The notes below the pieces were generated by a model that saw nothing but the letters and a program-made list of their open reading frames with translations, did not search any database and had not been told where the DNA came from. Shown here one piece after another: positions 15,403 to 24,185 of a DNA stretch of 40,061 bases (its first letter is position 1; each line of letters starts with the position of its first letter). Location of the stretch: the NCBI GenBank assembly GCA_021647985.1, contig JAKITQ010000027.1, forward strand, positions 1 to 40,061. The letters are read 5' to 3'. The position numbers and the translations under genes are program-made. The stretch is from Flavobacteriaceae bacterium (lineage in GTDB: Bacteria; Bacteroidota; Bacteroidia; Flavobacteriales; Flavobacteriaceae).

Positions 15403-17433
15403 CTAATATGGGTATTGGAAAGCCCCTTGAACAGAGGTATTAAAAAAGTCTGTATTTTCATTTTCGCATGTCTTTTTCCAAAGGTTTACATAATTCTTAT
15501 AATTAGATCCATCAGCAATTATTATTCTAGGATGCATTTGATGTATCAAACGTTCTAAATTTATTTTAGGAGATTGTGTTAATATTACAACTTCGGGTAC
15601 AAACAACAAGTCTTTGTAAATACCCTTACTATCAATTATCAATATTTTTTTGCTATCTATTTGCAAAACATTGGATCGAGTGAGGTTGGTTTTTAAATCT
15701 AAGTTTTTAAACTTTAAAGCATATGATTTTAAAATATTGTTTCCAGATGCATTTAGCATATTTTCTTTTTGATAAACAATCACATCATGACCTTGTCTGT
15801 TTGCAATTAATGTATTTTTTACTTGATGAAAGACAATAAATTCATTGGTTTTTTCAATTTGTAATTTCTCGTAGATCATTGTTATTTGAACAAAAATTAT
15901 TGCGCTAAATAAAAAAGCTAAATTCCAAAATGATTTTTTATGTAGCCACAATAAACAGCTTATCAAAATTAAATATGCTGCGATCAGCCACAAGAAAGAA
16001 AAAGGGATATCTTTAAAAACAAAACTTTTTTGTTGAGCAATAATAGCTACAAAATCATTCATATATTGGATAACCAAGCCATAAAAATGAGCTAAAAAGA
16101 AAGGGAGTATTCCTATTAAGGATAATATTATAATAATGATTCCAAACCCTAAAATAAACCCTAAAAAAGGAATAATCACCAAACTTGAAATAAAAAACAA
16201 CCCCGGAAACTGATGAAAATAATATAAACTCAGAGGTAACAATCCTATTTGGGCCGCAAAAGAAATACTGAGTAGTTGCCATATATAATTGATAATTTTA
16301 ATTTTCGGTTGCCATAATTTTTTAAAATGTGGCTGTAACCAAACAATGGAAAAAACGGCGGTATAACTCAATTGAAATCCAACATCCAAAAAATATAATG
16401 GATGTATCATCAATAAAAAGAATAAAGAAATTACAAGATTATTTTTTATACCCGAGGGTCGATTTGAAAGCATTCCTATTGCAATAGCTGTAAACATTGT
16501 AACAGCTCGAACAACCGATGCAGACAAGCCTGCTAAAAAAGCATACATCCATAAGCAAATAACAACTATTAGTAATTTAATAATTTTTCCATGCTTGAAT
16601 CTTTCAAGAGGTTGAAATATAAGGTTCAAAAAAATGAGTATAATACCTATGTGTAAACCTGAAACCGCTAAGATGTGAATGGCACCGGCATTTTTATAAT
16701 CTTCATAGATTTCTTTAGATATATCATTTCTTTGCCCTAATAAAAGAGCATTAATTATGGATAACTCTTCATTTGAAAAATTACTTTTTTTAAGAGATCT
16801 AATTATTTTTTCTCTATAATTAAATGCGATACCTTTTAGTGTTTGCTTCTTTAACGATAACCTTTTATAATTGTCTGGTTTTAAACTAATTTGATGATAG
16901 ACTTCTTGTTTTTGTAGATACGCCTTATAGTTGAATGTATTCGGATTTAGTGTTTTATTAATTTTTTTTAGAGAAGTGTTTGTCCATAAAACATCATCAA
17001 CTACTAATGGTTTGTTTTTCGAAAATATAGGTATGTTTATCAGTATTTTACCATTGGTTTTTACACTGTCTACCCGAATTATTTCTCCAATAAATTTTTT
17101 GTAAAATGAGTTGGGTTTCAATACTTTATCAACTTTTATAAATAAATTGTTTCCCGAAAAATAATACGCTGAATAATTGTTTGTTTGGTATTTAGGCTTT
17201 TGCAAATTTATACTCAAAATACCTATTAATACGAACAGAATTGCAGTAAGAATAGAAAAGTAAATAGGGAATTTAAAATCCTTTTTAGCTTTAAAATAGA
17301 AAAGAATTAGTCCCACATATGCTAAAACAGATAAGATTATAATGGTAGTTAAAGTAATTTGAAAAACAAATCCCATAACAATTCCCAGCAATAAAAATAA
17401 TAAAAACTGAACGGGTAGGGATCTAATATGCAA
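15403..17433 (-). CDS. comEC: ComEC/Rec2 family competence protein
   Basis: 676 residues with about ten membrane segments. An N-terminal hydrophobic region and DUF4131-like part (about 1-190) lead to the competence domain, marked by LLLGQRNDISKEIYEDYKNA and HILAVSGLHIGIILIFL near 250-270. ComEC forms the inner-membrane channel for single-stranded DNA in transformation. The C-terminal about 150 residues align in position with the beta-lactamase-like domain but lack an HxHxDH motif, as in other Bacteroidota ComEC that I know of. It heads the run of minus-strand genes down to 10444, 66 nt before the nucleotidyltransferase start. It diverges from MATE with a 49-nt gap. Confidence 0.93.
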   Translation of the reverse strand: MHIRSLPVQFLLFLLLGIVMGFVFQITLTTIIILSVLAYVGLILFYFKAKKDFKFPIYFSILTAILFVLIGILSINLQKPKYQTNNYSAYYFSGNNLFIKVDKVLKPNSFYKKFIGEIIRVDSVKTNGKILINIPIFSKNKPLVVDDVLWTNTSLKKINKTLNPNTFNYKAYLQKQEVYHQISLKPDNYKRLSLKKQTLKGIAFNYREKIIRSLKKSNFSNEELSIINALLLGQRNDISKEIYEDYKNAGAIHILAVSGLHIGIILIFLNLIFQPLERFKHGKIIKLLIVVICLWMYAFLAGLSASVVRAVTMFTAIAIGMLSNRPSGIKNNLVISLFFLLMIHPLYFLDVGFQLSYTAVFSIVWLQPHFKKLWQPKIKIINYIWQLLSISFAAQIGLLPLSLYYFHQFPGLFFISSLVIIPFLGFILGFGIIIIILSLIGILPFFLAHFYGLVIQYMNDFVAIIAQQKSFVFKDIPFSFLWLIAAYLILISCLLWLHKKSFWNLAFLFSAIIFVQITMIYEKLQIEKTNEFIVFHQVKNTLIANRQGHDVIVYQKENMLNASGNNILKSYALKFKNLDLKTNLTRSNVLQIDSKKILIIDSKGIYKDLLFVPEVVILTQSPKINLERLIHQMHPRIIIADGSNYKNYVNLWKKTCENENTDFFNTSVQGAFQYPY

Positions 17434-17442
17434 AACGGGGGA

Positions 17443-17471
17443 TTGTTTTCAATTTTTATGTTTTATTTTTG
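17443..17471 (+). promoter_or_regulatory. Promoter for the MATE gene
   Basis: TTG at 17443-17445, an 18-nt spacer, then TATTTTTG at 17464-17471. This is a good match to the Bacteroidota promoter. Transcription would start about 5 nt before the ATG at 17483, giving an almost leaderless mRNA if this start codon is right. Confidence 0.6.
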
Positions 17472-17482
17472 CAATTGTAAAC

Positions 17483-18832
17483 ATGCGAGTAAAATTGAAT
17501 AGATCCAGTAAAATTTCATTTAAAGAAATAAACAAATTAGCAATACCTGCTATTATTTCTGGAATTGCCGAACCACTTTTATCCATTACCGATACAGCCA
17601 TCGTTGGAAATATTAAAATCAATCCTACAGAAGCACTCGCAGCGGTTGGTATTGCAGGGTCATTTATTTCGGCAATTGTATGGATTTTAGCACAAACAAG
17701 GTCGGCTATATCAGCAATTATAGCGCAGTATTTTGGAGCCAATAAAATAAATGATATTTTAAAATTGCCAGCCCAAATAATTTTTATCAACTTATTATTA
17801 AGCATTTTTATTTATTTCGCTACAATATTTTTTGTTGAAGAAATTTTTAAACTGTATAATGCTACGGACCTTGTATTGCAACAATCTATTTCGTATTATA
17901 AAATAAGAGCCTTTGGACTGCCATTAACACTATTTATTTTCTCAGTATTTGGTGTTTTTAGGGGTATGCAAAATACCTTCTGGCCCATGATTATTAGTAT
18001 TATTGGTGCTATTGTTAATGTTGGTTTGGACTTTGTTTTAATTTTTGGAATTGAAGGGTTAATTCCGCCACTTCATGTAGAAGGAGCCGCCTGGGCGAGC
18101 GTAATAGCCCAAGCCGTAATGGCGATTTTGGCATTGGCATTGATGCTAAAAAAAACACCTTTTAATTTACATATATCTTTTTCTTTTCATCCAGAAATTA
18201 AGCGATTACTATCTCTTAGTTTAAATTTAATTATTAGAACCCTTGCTTTAAATATTGCTCTTTATATGGCCAATGCTTATGCTACAAAATACGGTACAAA
18301 TTATATCGCAGCGCAAACCATTGCATTTCAAATATGGTTGTTCTTTGCCTTTTTTATCGATGGCTATTCTAGCGTTGGTAATATCATGTCAGGAAGACTT
18401 TTAGGAGAGGAAAACTACACAAAAATATGGAGTTTAAGTAAACAACTTAGTAAATATACCTTGATAACATCTGTGATACTAGGTGTGATTTGTTTTATGT
18501 TATACTTGCCAATTGGCAAATTATTTACACGTGAAAAAGAAGTTTTACATTTGTTCTATTCTATTTTTTGGATAGTATTAATCATGCAACCCATCAATGC
18601 TGTTACCTTTGTTTTTGATGGAATATTTAAAGGTATGGCGGAGGCAGTTACTTTAAGAAATACTTTGATAATTGCGACTTTTATTGGTTTTATTCCTGCT
18701 CTTTTAATAGGAGATTATTTCGACTTAAAATTGTATGCCATTTGGATTGCTTTTACAATATGGATGATTTTTAGAGGTGGGATACTTGTAGTAATTTTTA
18801 AACGAAAAATCATTAAAAAGAAAACCCTTTAG
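17483..18832 (+). CDS. MATE family efflux transporter
   Basis: 449 residues with about twelve membrane segments in two homologous halves. N-terminal motifs are EINKLAIPAIISGIAEPLLSITDTAIVG and the AAVGIAGSFIS stretch. The second half opens at about 240 (LSLSLNLIIRTLALNIALYMANAYATKYG). It exports organic cations or drugs with Na+ or H+ antiport. The family looks like the DinF/NorM-type MATE proteins common in flavobacteria. The ATG at 17483 is supported by the promoter immediately upstream. It converges on the ribonucleotide reductase gene with a terminator hairpin between them. The substrate cannot be inferred. Confidence 0.92.
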   Translation: MRVKLNRSSKISFKEINKLAIPAIISGIAEPLLSITDTAIVGNIKINPTEALAAVGIAGSFISAIVWILAQTRSAISAIIAQYFGANKINDILKLPAQIIFINLLLSIFIYFATIFFVEEIFKLYNATDLVLQQSISYYKIRAFGLPLTLFIFSVFGVFRGMQNTFWPMIISIIGAIVNVGLDFVLIFGIEGLIPPLHVEGAAWASVIAQAVMAILALALMLKKTPFNLHISFSFHPEIKRLLSLSLNLIIRTLALNIALYMANAYATKYGTNYIAAQTIAFQIWLFFAFFIDGYSSVGNIMSGRLLGEENYTKIWSLSKQLSKYTLITSVILGVICFMLYLPIGKLFTREKEVLHLFYSIFWIVLIMQPINAVTFVFDGIFKGMAEAVTLRNTLIIATFIGFIPALLIGDYFDLKLYAIWIAFTIWMIFRGGILVVIFKRKIIKKKTL

Positions 18833-18892
18833 TTACTTTTTGGCTATAATCACCATCTGATTTTAAAAAAAAGGGGTTCATTTCAATAGGTT

Positions 18893-18929
18893 CAAAAAAA
18901 AATATGCTGTTTTAATATTTTAAAACAGC
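18893..18929 (-). terminator. Rho-independent-like terminator of the ribonucleotide reductase gene
   Basis: GCTGTTTTAA at 18906-18915 pairs perfectly with TTAAAACAGC at 18920-18929 around a 4-nt loop. On the minus strand it is followed by a T-rich run (18905 down to 18894). It is 28 nt past the stop of the minus-strand gene and may also stop MATE transcripts. Confidence 0.75.
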
Positions 18930-18956
18930 GTATTGATTATAAATAACTAAGAAACT

Positions 18957-21509
18957 TTATCCGCATTTCGAATGCCCACAACTAACACATTTTAAACAGC
19001 CTTCAGAATAAATTAACCCTTCAGGGTCTCCACATTCTGTACATTTTTTATCTGCAGCAGCTGAGCCTTCAGGAACAAATCTTTTTAAAGCACGAGCAAC
19101 ACCATTTTTCCAGGTATTGATGTGTTCATCATACATATTTAAATTTTGAATCAAATCTACAACATAGGGCATAGGCATTCCGTGACGTAAAATACCCGAT
19201 ATTAATTTGGCGTAATTCCAAAACTCTTTATCAAACGATCTTGATAAGCCTTCTATCGTTGTTTTATAACCTTCTTTATCAACATATTGAAAATCATACC
19301 TAGCTTCGCCAAATTCGTCTCTATTTTTAATTACCCAGCCTTTTTGAAGCCATTGTGGTAAATCAAAAGAGTCTTCCATTTTACCAGTAAAAATTTCATA
19401 AGGTTGATTGCCAATCAAACCAACTACTGCCAGCCATTTTTCAGATTCGTTATGGAAACGAACAATTTCAGCTTCTATTTTTTTAGGCCGTTTAGTAACT
19501 TTAACACCGTTATTAAATTCTTTTTTCTCTTCTTTTTTCTTTTCTTGGTCTTCAGCAATTAAAATACCACTTCTTGAACCATCACGATATACTGTAATCC
19601 CTTTTAAACCTTGTTTCCATGATTCCATGTAAATGTCACCAACCATTTCTTCAGAAACATCTGAAGCCAAATTGATAGTAGAACTTATTGAATGTGTAGT
19701 ATATTTTTGAACCAAGGCTTGCATTTCAACACGTTTTTCCCAATTAATTTCAGCGGCAGTTGCTCCAGCATAAGGACTTTTATCCATATCTGTTTCACCA
19801 GTAACTTCCATCCAGGTTTTTAATTTTTTATGATAAACAATAAACTCTTCAAAAGCATCACCAAGATCATCAACAAAATCAATTTTTGCGTTTTTATCAT
19901 TTTGGTTTATTTTTCTTCTGCGTTTATACGACATTAAAAACACAGGTTCAATACCCGAAGATACTTGAGCTAGCATACTTAATGAGCCTGTTGGAGCAAC
20001 CGTACTGATAGAAATATTTCTTCTTCCATGTTCCATCATTCTTTGATACAATTCAGGAAATTCATTTTTAAGCATTTGTACAAATTCCGATTTATCTTCA
20101 ATGTTTCGGTTAAATACTTCAAACGGATCTCTTTCAATGGCCATATCAATACTACTGTCAAATTCAGCAGTAATTTTCGTTTTCATAATTTCATCGATAA
20201 TTTGTAAAGCGTCATCTGTATCAAATTTTAATCCTAAAGCAGCAACGGCATCTCCTAAGGCAGTAAAACCTAATCCCGTACGACGTCCTTTTCTTCCAGT
20301 TTCACGAAGTAATTCCCAGGTATCAATTTCATTCTTTTTGATCTCATTTGGTTCTGGATCAGCTTTTATTTTATGCAATATTTTATCAACAGCTTCTAAC
20401 TCTAAATCTACCAAGTCATCCATTAACCTTTGTGACTCATAAACCACTTCATAAAACTTTTTTTGATTAAACTTTGCTTTTTCCGTAAAAGGATTATCTA
20501 CAAAACTATATAAATTAACCGCAATTAACCTACAACTATCACCGCCCTGCATAGCAATTTCTGAACAAGGGTTTGTAGAAGAATTTTTAAACCCTGGATA
20601 AAGAGAGGATGTGGAGTAATTATGTTGTCGATCCCAAAAAATTAAACCTGGCTCAGCGGTATTGTGAGCACTTTTAATAATTGTTTTCCACAAAGTCTCT
20701 GCATCAATTTCCTTGGTATATTTTGGTGTTTTTGAATCAATAGGCCAACGTAAAGTATAGGCCTCTTTACCTGCAACAGCTTGCATAAATTCATCAGAAA
20801 GGCGAATCGAAATATTAGCACCTGTAACCTTGGTAAGATCTTGTTTGATAGTTATAAATTCTTCAATATCTGGATGTGCTATATCCATGGTTAACATCAA
20901 GGCACCACGGCGGCCATTTTGAGCAACTTCACGGGTAGTACCCGAAAAACGATTCATAAATGAAACAGCACCCGTTGTGCTCCCTGCGGCATTAGACACT
21001 TTGGCGTCTTTAGGCCTTAATCCCGAAAGGTCAACACCGACACCGCATCTTCTTTTAAACAATTGCGCCATTTGCTGGTCGGTATGAAAAATACCACCAT
21101 ATGAATCATAAACTGGAGGCACAACAATACAATTTGATAAAGAAGCTATAACTTCTTTATTGCCCAAACCAAACATTACACTCCCTTGAGGAATTACGTA
21201 TTTAAAATCTTTAAATAAATTGTAAATTGCTTTTTCGGTTAAAGGTTTTCTCTTTTTACCATAGCTTGAAAAATTATCAATTGCGGTTTTTTTCTGCTCA
21301 TATTTGGTTTCGACCTTACCAAACTCCTTTGCCATCCGTTTGTGCATTTCATCTGGTGTTTTCTCCAAATAAACGCCAGCACTATTTTTAACAGCATATT
21401 TATTTATCCAAGTTGTTGCTGCTAGTTCATCTCCGTTAAAGTATGATAATGAACTTTTTAAAACTTCTTTATACGTGTAATTTTCCGCTGTAATTTTTTC
21501 TCCTACCAT
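18957..21509 (-). CDS. nrdJ: Adenosylcobalamin-dependent (class II) ribonucleoside-diphosphate reductase
   Basis: 850 residues, the usual length for the flavobacterial class II enzyme. It reduces ribonucleotides to deoxyribonucleotides and needs B12 but not oxygen. Motifs are IPQGSVMFGLGN and LSNCIVVPP (first redox cysteine region), RRCGVGVDLSGLRP, the NPCSEIAMQGGDSC active-site stretch near 313 with the radical cysteine and glutamate, and TVAPTGSLSMLAQVSSGIEP near 520. The C-terminal tail carries six cysteines (KKCTECGDPEG, GCLKCVSCGHSKCG) that can shuttle electrons from thioredoxin and may bind zinc. No cobalamin riboswitch is evident in the 426 nt upstream. It is convergent with MATE. Confidence 0.93.
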   Translation of the reverse strand: MVGEKITAENYTYKEVLKSSLSYFNGDELAATTWINKYAVKNSAGVYLEKTPDEMHKRMAKEFGKVETKYEQKKTAIDNFSSYGKKRKPLTEKAIYNLFKDFKYVIPQGSVMFGLGNKEVIASLSNCIVVPPVYDSYGGIFHTDQQMAQLFKRRCGVGVDLSGLRPKDAKVSNAAGSTTGAVSFMNRFSGTTREVAQNGRRGALMLTMDIAHPDIEEFITIKQDLTKVTGANISIRLSDEFMQAVAGKEAYTLRWPIDSKTPKYTKEIDAETLWKTIIKSAHNTAEPGLIFWDRQHNYSTSSLYPGFKNSSTNPCSEIAMQGGDSCRLIAVNLYSFVDNPFTEKAKFNQKKFYEVVYESQRLMDDLVDLELEAVDKILHKIKADPEPNEIKKNEIDTWELLRETGRKGRRTGLGFTALGDAVAALGLKFDTDDALQIIDEIMKTKITAEFDSSIDMAIERDPFEVFNRNIEDKSEFVQMLKNEFPELYQRMMEHGRRNISISTVAPTGSLSMLAQVSSGIEPVFLMSYKRRRKINQNDKNAKIDFVDDLGDAFEEFIVYHKKLKTWMEVTGETDMDKSPYAGATAAEINWEKRVEMQALVQKYTTHSISSTINLASDVSEEMVGDIYMESWKQGLKGITVYRDGSRSGILIAEDQEKKKEEKKEFNNGVKVTKRPKKIEAEIVRFHNESEKWLAVVGLIGNQPYEIFTGKMEDSFDLPQWLQKGWVIKNRDEFGEARYDFQYVDKEGYKTTIEGLSRSFDKEFWNYAKLISGILRHGMPMPYVVDLIQNLNMYDEHINTWKNGVARALKRFVPEGSAAADKKCTECGDPEGLIYSEGCLKCVSCGHSKCG

Positions 21510-21935
21510 GAATATTTTTTGAATTTTGTTGTTTATTCCCCGATTTTAAAATTAAAATAAAACTACTGTCTTTTAAGATTTAATTTAAGAAATTATTAAC
21601 AATTTGCGGTTAATATTTATTTTGTAATTGGCATCCCTTTAAATAAGCCTGTTACATAAAATTTATTGTTAAAAAAATTATATTTATTCAACCAATATGA
21701 AACGAGCATACCAAATTTTGTATGCAAAGGAATGGCAAATAGCGAACAGCATGTGTCACCTATAAAAATTAAAATAGAGACACTTGAAATTAAATACAAA
21801 AACTATAGGCTTTATATTTTATTTACAGGATGGTATGACTTATTAATAATTTATTTTTCAAATTATTTTGTATATTTCGTTTTCGCGGAATTATCTATAA
21901 GTATAATTGCGTTTGTTGTTAACAATAATGATTGA
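21510..21935. other. 426-nt gap without a convincing gene
   Basis: This lies between the ribonucleotide reductase start and the DUF3820 stop. Two short overlapping frames exist, 21666-21935 (+, 89 codons) and 21617-21799 (-, 60 codons, ending LFKGMPITK). Neither has a recognisable domain, an upstream ribosome site or a matching promoter. The minus frame reads almost protein-like (FAIPLHTKFGMLVSYWLNKYNF) and could be a decayed gene fragment. I see no B12 box and no TAnnTTTG element for the reductase. A small TTGTTAACAA palindrome is near 21916. Confidence 0.5.
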
Positions 21936-22154
21936 TTATTTTTTGAGTTTAAAAATAAGGTCTTCTAAGCCATTTCTTCTTATTTCAAAAGCGGATTCCA
22001 TAAACTGACCCAATTTCCCTTTCGGGAAACCTTTATTTCTGTACCAAATCAAATAATGTTCAGGTAAATCAATTAGAAACACACCTTTGTATTTACCAAA
22101 GGGCATTTTGGTATTGGCTAGTTGTATTAGAAAATTTGGGTCTGGTTGGAGCAA
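21936..22154 (-). CDS. DUF3820 family protein
   Basis: 72 residues from a TTG start at 22154 (LQPDPNFLIQLANTKMPFGKYKG). An ATG at 22181 would add nine residues and overlap the upstream gene by 17 nt; I prefer the TTG because the family normally begins at that point. The family signature is MPFGKYKG, LIDLPEHYLIWYRNKGFPKGKLG, and a C-terminal NGLEDLIFKL. The function is unknown; some members are fused to exonuclease-like proteins in other bacteria. It follows the dehydrogenase gene so closely that the two are probably translated from one message. Confidence 0.8.
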   Translation of the reverse strand: MLQPDPNFLIQLANTKMPFGKYKGVFLIDLPEHYLIWYRNKGFPKGKLGQFMESAFEIRRNGLEDLIFKLKK

Positions 22155-22164
22155 AATAAATAAT

Positions 22165-23370
22165 TTAATCTTTACCGTCAATATAATCTTGCAAATAAGA
22201 ATAACGCGGCGTTAATTTTCCATTTTGAGTCATTCTTCCTCTTCGTAAAATTCCGTCCTTATCCTCATTAAAAAAAGAAGGAATGACGTATTTTACAAAA
22301 CTTTCTCCAAAAGCCAAGGAAGCATCTTTTGGTATTTCGTTGGGGAGATTATCTACAGCCATAACTGCTATAACACCTTTAGTTAAATAGTTGGCTTCTT
22401 TTTCGGTAACAGGGTCATAGCCATAAATAGGATCTGCTATGGTTGAAGACCTAATTGTTGAGGCTACCGGGCCGTCAATATCACAACTAATATCTGCTAC
22501 TACCTGAATATGGAAATCATTTGATTTAGCGTCATTACGTGTAAAAATAAAAGGAGATCCATTGGCGTAAAAATGGCCTGCAATATAGATGTCGCTTATC
22601 ATGGCAAAACGCATAAAATTACTTTTATATTCGGATGGATTATCGAAAAAATCGTATATATCAATTACACGATTATCTTTTCGAGTGTTATAATCTAAAA
22701 CATCGAGTTGGGTATATACGGCTTCATTAAAATTATTGTTTAAATAATCTTCAACACCAACTTCTTTAATTCCCATTGCGTCTAAAATTTCTTTTGCCCC
22801 GTTACTAACACGCCCCTTACCGGTTAAAACAATTTTGATATTAGGCAGCAGTATTTTTTTTAATTCTTTAACCAATTCTTTTTGATTGTGCAATGTTTGC
22901 GCTTTGGGCAAATTAAAGGAAATAGATTTTTTGCCATAAGTACGAATACCATTATAAGCCCCAACAATACCGGCATACCTGCCAAAAGCAACCAATCTAA
23001 CGTCATTTTTATCGGTAATCACTTCGTGATCATAAAGCTCAATATTTTTATCTAAAACTGCATTCAAAAGATCTCGATTATAAGATTGTTTTTTAATGGT
23101 GTGTGAAAAGAAAAAATACTTTTTATTTGAAACTAGGGCATTAATTGGTACTTCTTTTACTCCTAACATTACATCGCAACCTGAAACATCATCAGTAACA
23201 ATAACATCTTTTTTTTGATATTCTTCATCAGAAAAAGTACGATTATCTGAACTTTCTACTTTTATTTCTAAATTAGAAAAGGAGTGCAATAAGTTTTCAC
23301 ATGCATCAGGTGATAATACCACTCTTTTATCTGGTGGGTTTTTACGTTCTTTAATAATTGCTATTTTCAT
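22165..23370 (-). CDS. Saccharopine dehydrogenase / alanine dehydrogenase-like NAD(P)-dependent oxidoreductase
   Basis: 401 residues. The N-terminal alanine dehydrogenase/transhydrogenase-like domain opens with MKIAIIKERKNPPDKRVVLSP. Substrate residues typical of lysine-forming saccharopine dehydrogenase are visible: LGVKEVP (Lys) near 72 and FFSHTIKKQSYN (His) near 88, then RYAGIVGAYNG near 133. A Rossmann domain with VLTGKGRVSNGAKE sits near 185, and DISCDIDGPVAST, which contacts substrate in this family, is near 290. The enzyme may interconvert an amino acid and a keto acid, or act in lysine metabolism; annotation of this group is loose. It diverges from ssrA across a 160-nt gap. Confidence 0.82.
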   Translation of the reverse strand: MKIAIIKERKNPPDKRVVLSPDACENLLHSFSNLEIKVESSDNRTFSDEEYQKKDVIVTDDVSGCDVMLGVKEVPINALVSNKKYFFFSHTIKKQSYNRDLLNAVLDKNIELYDHEVITDKNDVRLVAFGRYAGIVGAYNGIRTYGKKSISFNLPKAQTLHNQKELVKELKKILLPNIKIVLTGKGRVSNGAKEILDAMGIKEVGVEDYLNNNFNEAVYTQLDVLDYNTRKDNRVIDIYDFFDNPSEYKSNFMRFAMISDIYIAGHFYANGSPFIFTRNDAKSNDFHIQVVADISCDIDGPVASTIRSSTIADPIYGYDPVTEKEANYLTKGVIAVMAVDNLPNEIPKDASLAFGESFVKYVIPSFFNEDKDGILRRGRMTQNGKLTPRYSYLQDYIDGKD

Positions 23371-23487
23371 GAATAAAAGAAGGTTTAAAAATTTCGTAAT
23401 GGTATGTATTAAAAACCAAAAGGGTGTTTTTTATGTAAAAGTATTTTGTTTTACACGTTTGAACAAAGTTTTGTTATTGTTTTTTTA

Positions 23488-23495
23488 TATTTTTG
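23488..23495 (+). promoter_or_regulatory. -7 promoter element of ssrA
   Basis: TATTTTTG followed by CAAAT, about 36 nt before the mature tmRNA 5' end. Transcription from near 23503 would leave a short leader for RNase P to remove. A TTTG (23470-23473) lies 14 nt upstream, closer than the usual spacing. Confidence 0.5.
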
Positions 23496-23530
23496 CAAAT
23501 ACTATAATGATTAATAGTTCTTTAAAATAT

Positions 23531-23921
23531 GGGGATGACTGGTTTTGACAGCAAGATTAGTTAGATTATAAGCATGTCGAGTCATGAAATAGTACTCGTA
23601 AATCACGATTTCACTTTTTTAAACGGCGAGAATAACTACGCTTTAGCTGCATAATCTGAATTTTAGTAGGATTAGCCTAGTCCCGCCAGGCGGGAAAGCT
23701 TTATGTCTCTTGAAAGCCTTGGTTCATGGCGTTCTGATTAGGGGCATCGTAAAAATAAACCTAGAAAAACAAAAGCTTTGGTTGTTTTTTGAAATTAAAG
23801 AAGCTAAGCTTAAAGTAGATTGTTTTTAATCGGCTTTAGGATTAAAATTAAATAAAAACTAAGCATGTAGAAAGTAATTTAGTTACTTGTTTGGACGAGG
23901 GTTCGAGTCCCTCCATCTCCA
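23531..23921 (+). ncRNA. ssrA: Transfer-messenger RNA (tmRNA)
   Basis: The 5' end GGGGATGACTGGTTTTGACA and the 3' end GGGTTCGAGTCCCTCCATCTCC are the two halves of the tRNA-like domain. GGGGATG pairs with CATCTCC, followed by discriminator A. CCA is not encoded, so it would be added afterwards. The mRNA-like part at 23625-23654 starts with GGC and encodes GENNYALAA then TAA, the tag added to stalled peptides for proteolysis, with the usual ALAA end. Length is about 391 nt, normal for tmRNA. A compact GC-rich hairpin (CCCGCCAGGCGGG, 23682-23694) sits in the pseudoknot region just after the tag. SmpB is not in the window. Confidence 0.97.
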
Positions 23922-23956
23922 CAATCAAATAAGATATGGAATAACAGATTTTCACT

Positions 23957-23989
23957 AAAAAATGCCAAGTTTACTTGCGCATTTTTTTT
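23957..23989 (+). terminator. ssrA terminator
   Basis: AAAATGCCAAG pairs with CTTGCGCATTTT (one bulged C) around a TTTA loop and runs into TTTTTTTT. It starts 36 nt after the tmRNA 3' end. Confidence 0.75.
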
Positions 23990-24185
23990 GTGAAAAGATG
24001 ATTTGAGTTTCGCTTAAAATCCATTTATTCTCCGCATACTTAATGAGAATATTAATTACATTCACAGTATTTCTTCATATTGCCCTGCAATTCACAAGGT
24101 TCTTTTGAAAAACTTGTTCCTCTCGATAGTTTCTAGGATATGGGAATGTTCATAATACCTGGTGTTTATTAAATTTTGGTTATAA

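Noticed and set aside
15403..15850. Loss-of-function C-terminus of ComEC
   Set aside because: The missing HxHxDH motif looked like decay, but Bacteroidota ComEC proteins generally have a shortened, degenerate domain here, and the frame is intact.
21666..21935. 89-codon plus-strand frame upstream of the ribonucleotide reductase
   Set aside because: No recognisable motif, odd composition with aromatic and Ile runs, and it overlaps another unrelated frame; kept only as part of the gap description.
23924..24185. Possible attachment site or genomic island next to ssrA
   Set aside because: I found no second copy of the tmRNA 3' end and no integrase in the window. The downstream genes look ordinary for the genome.
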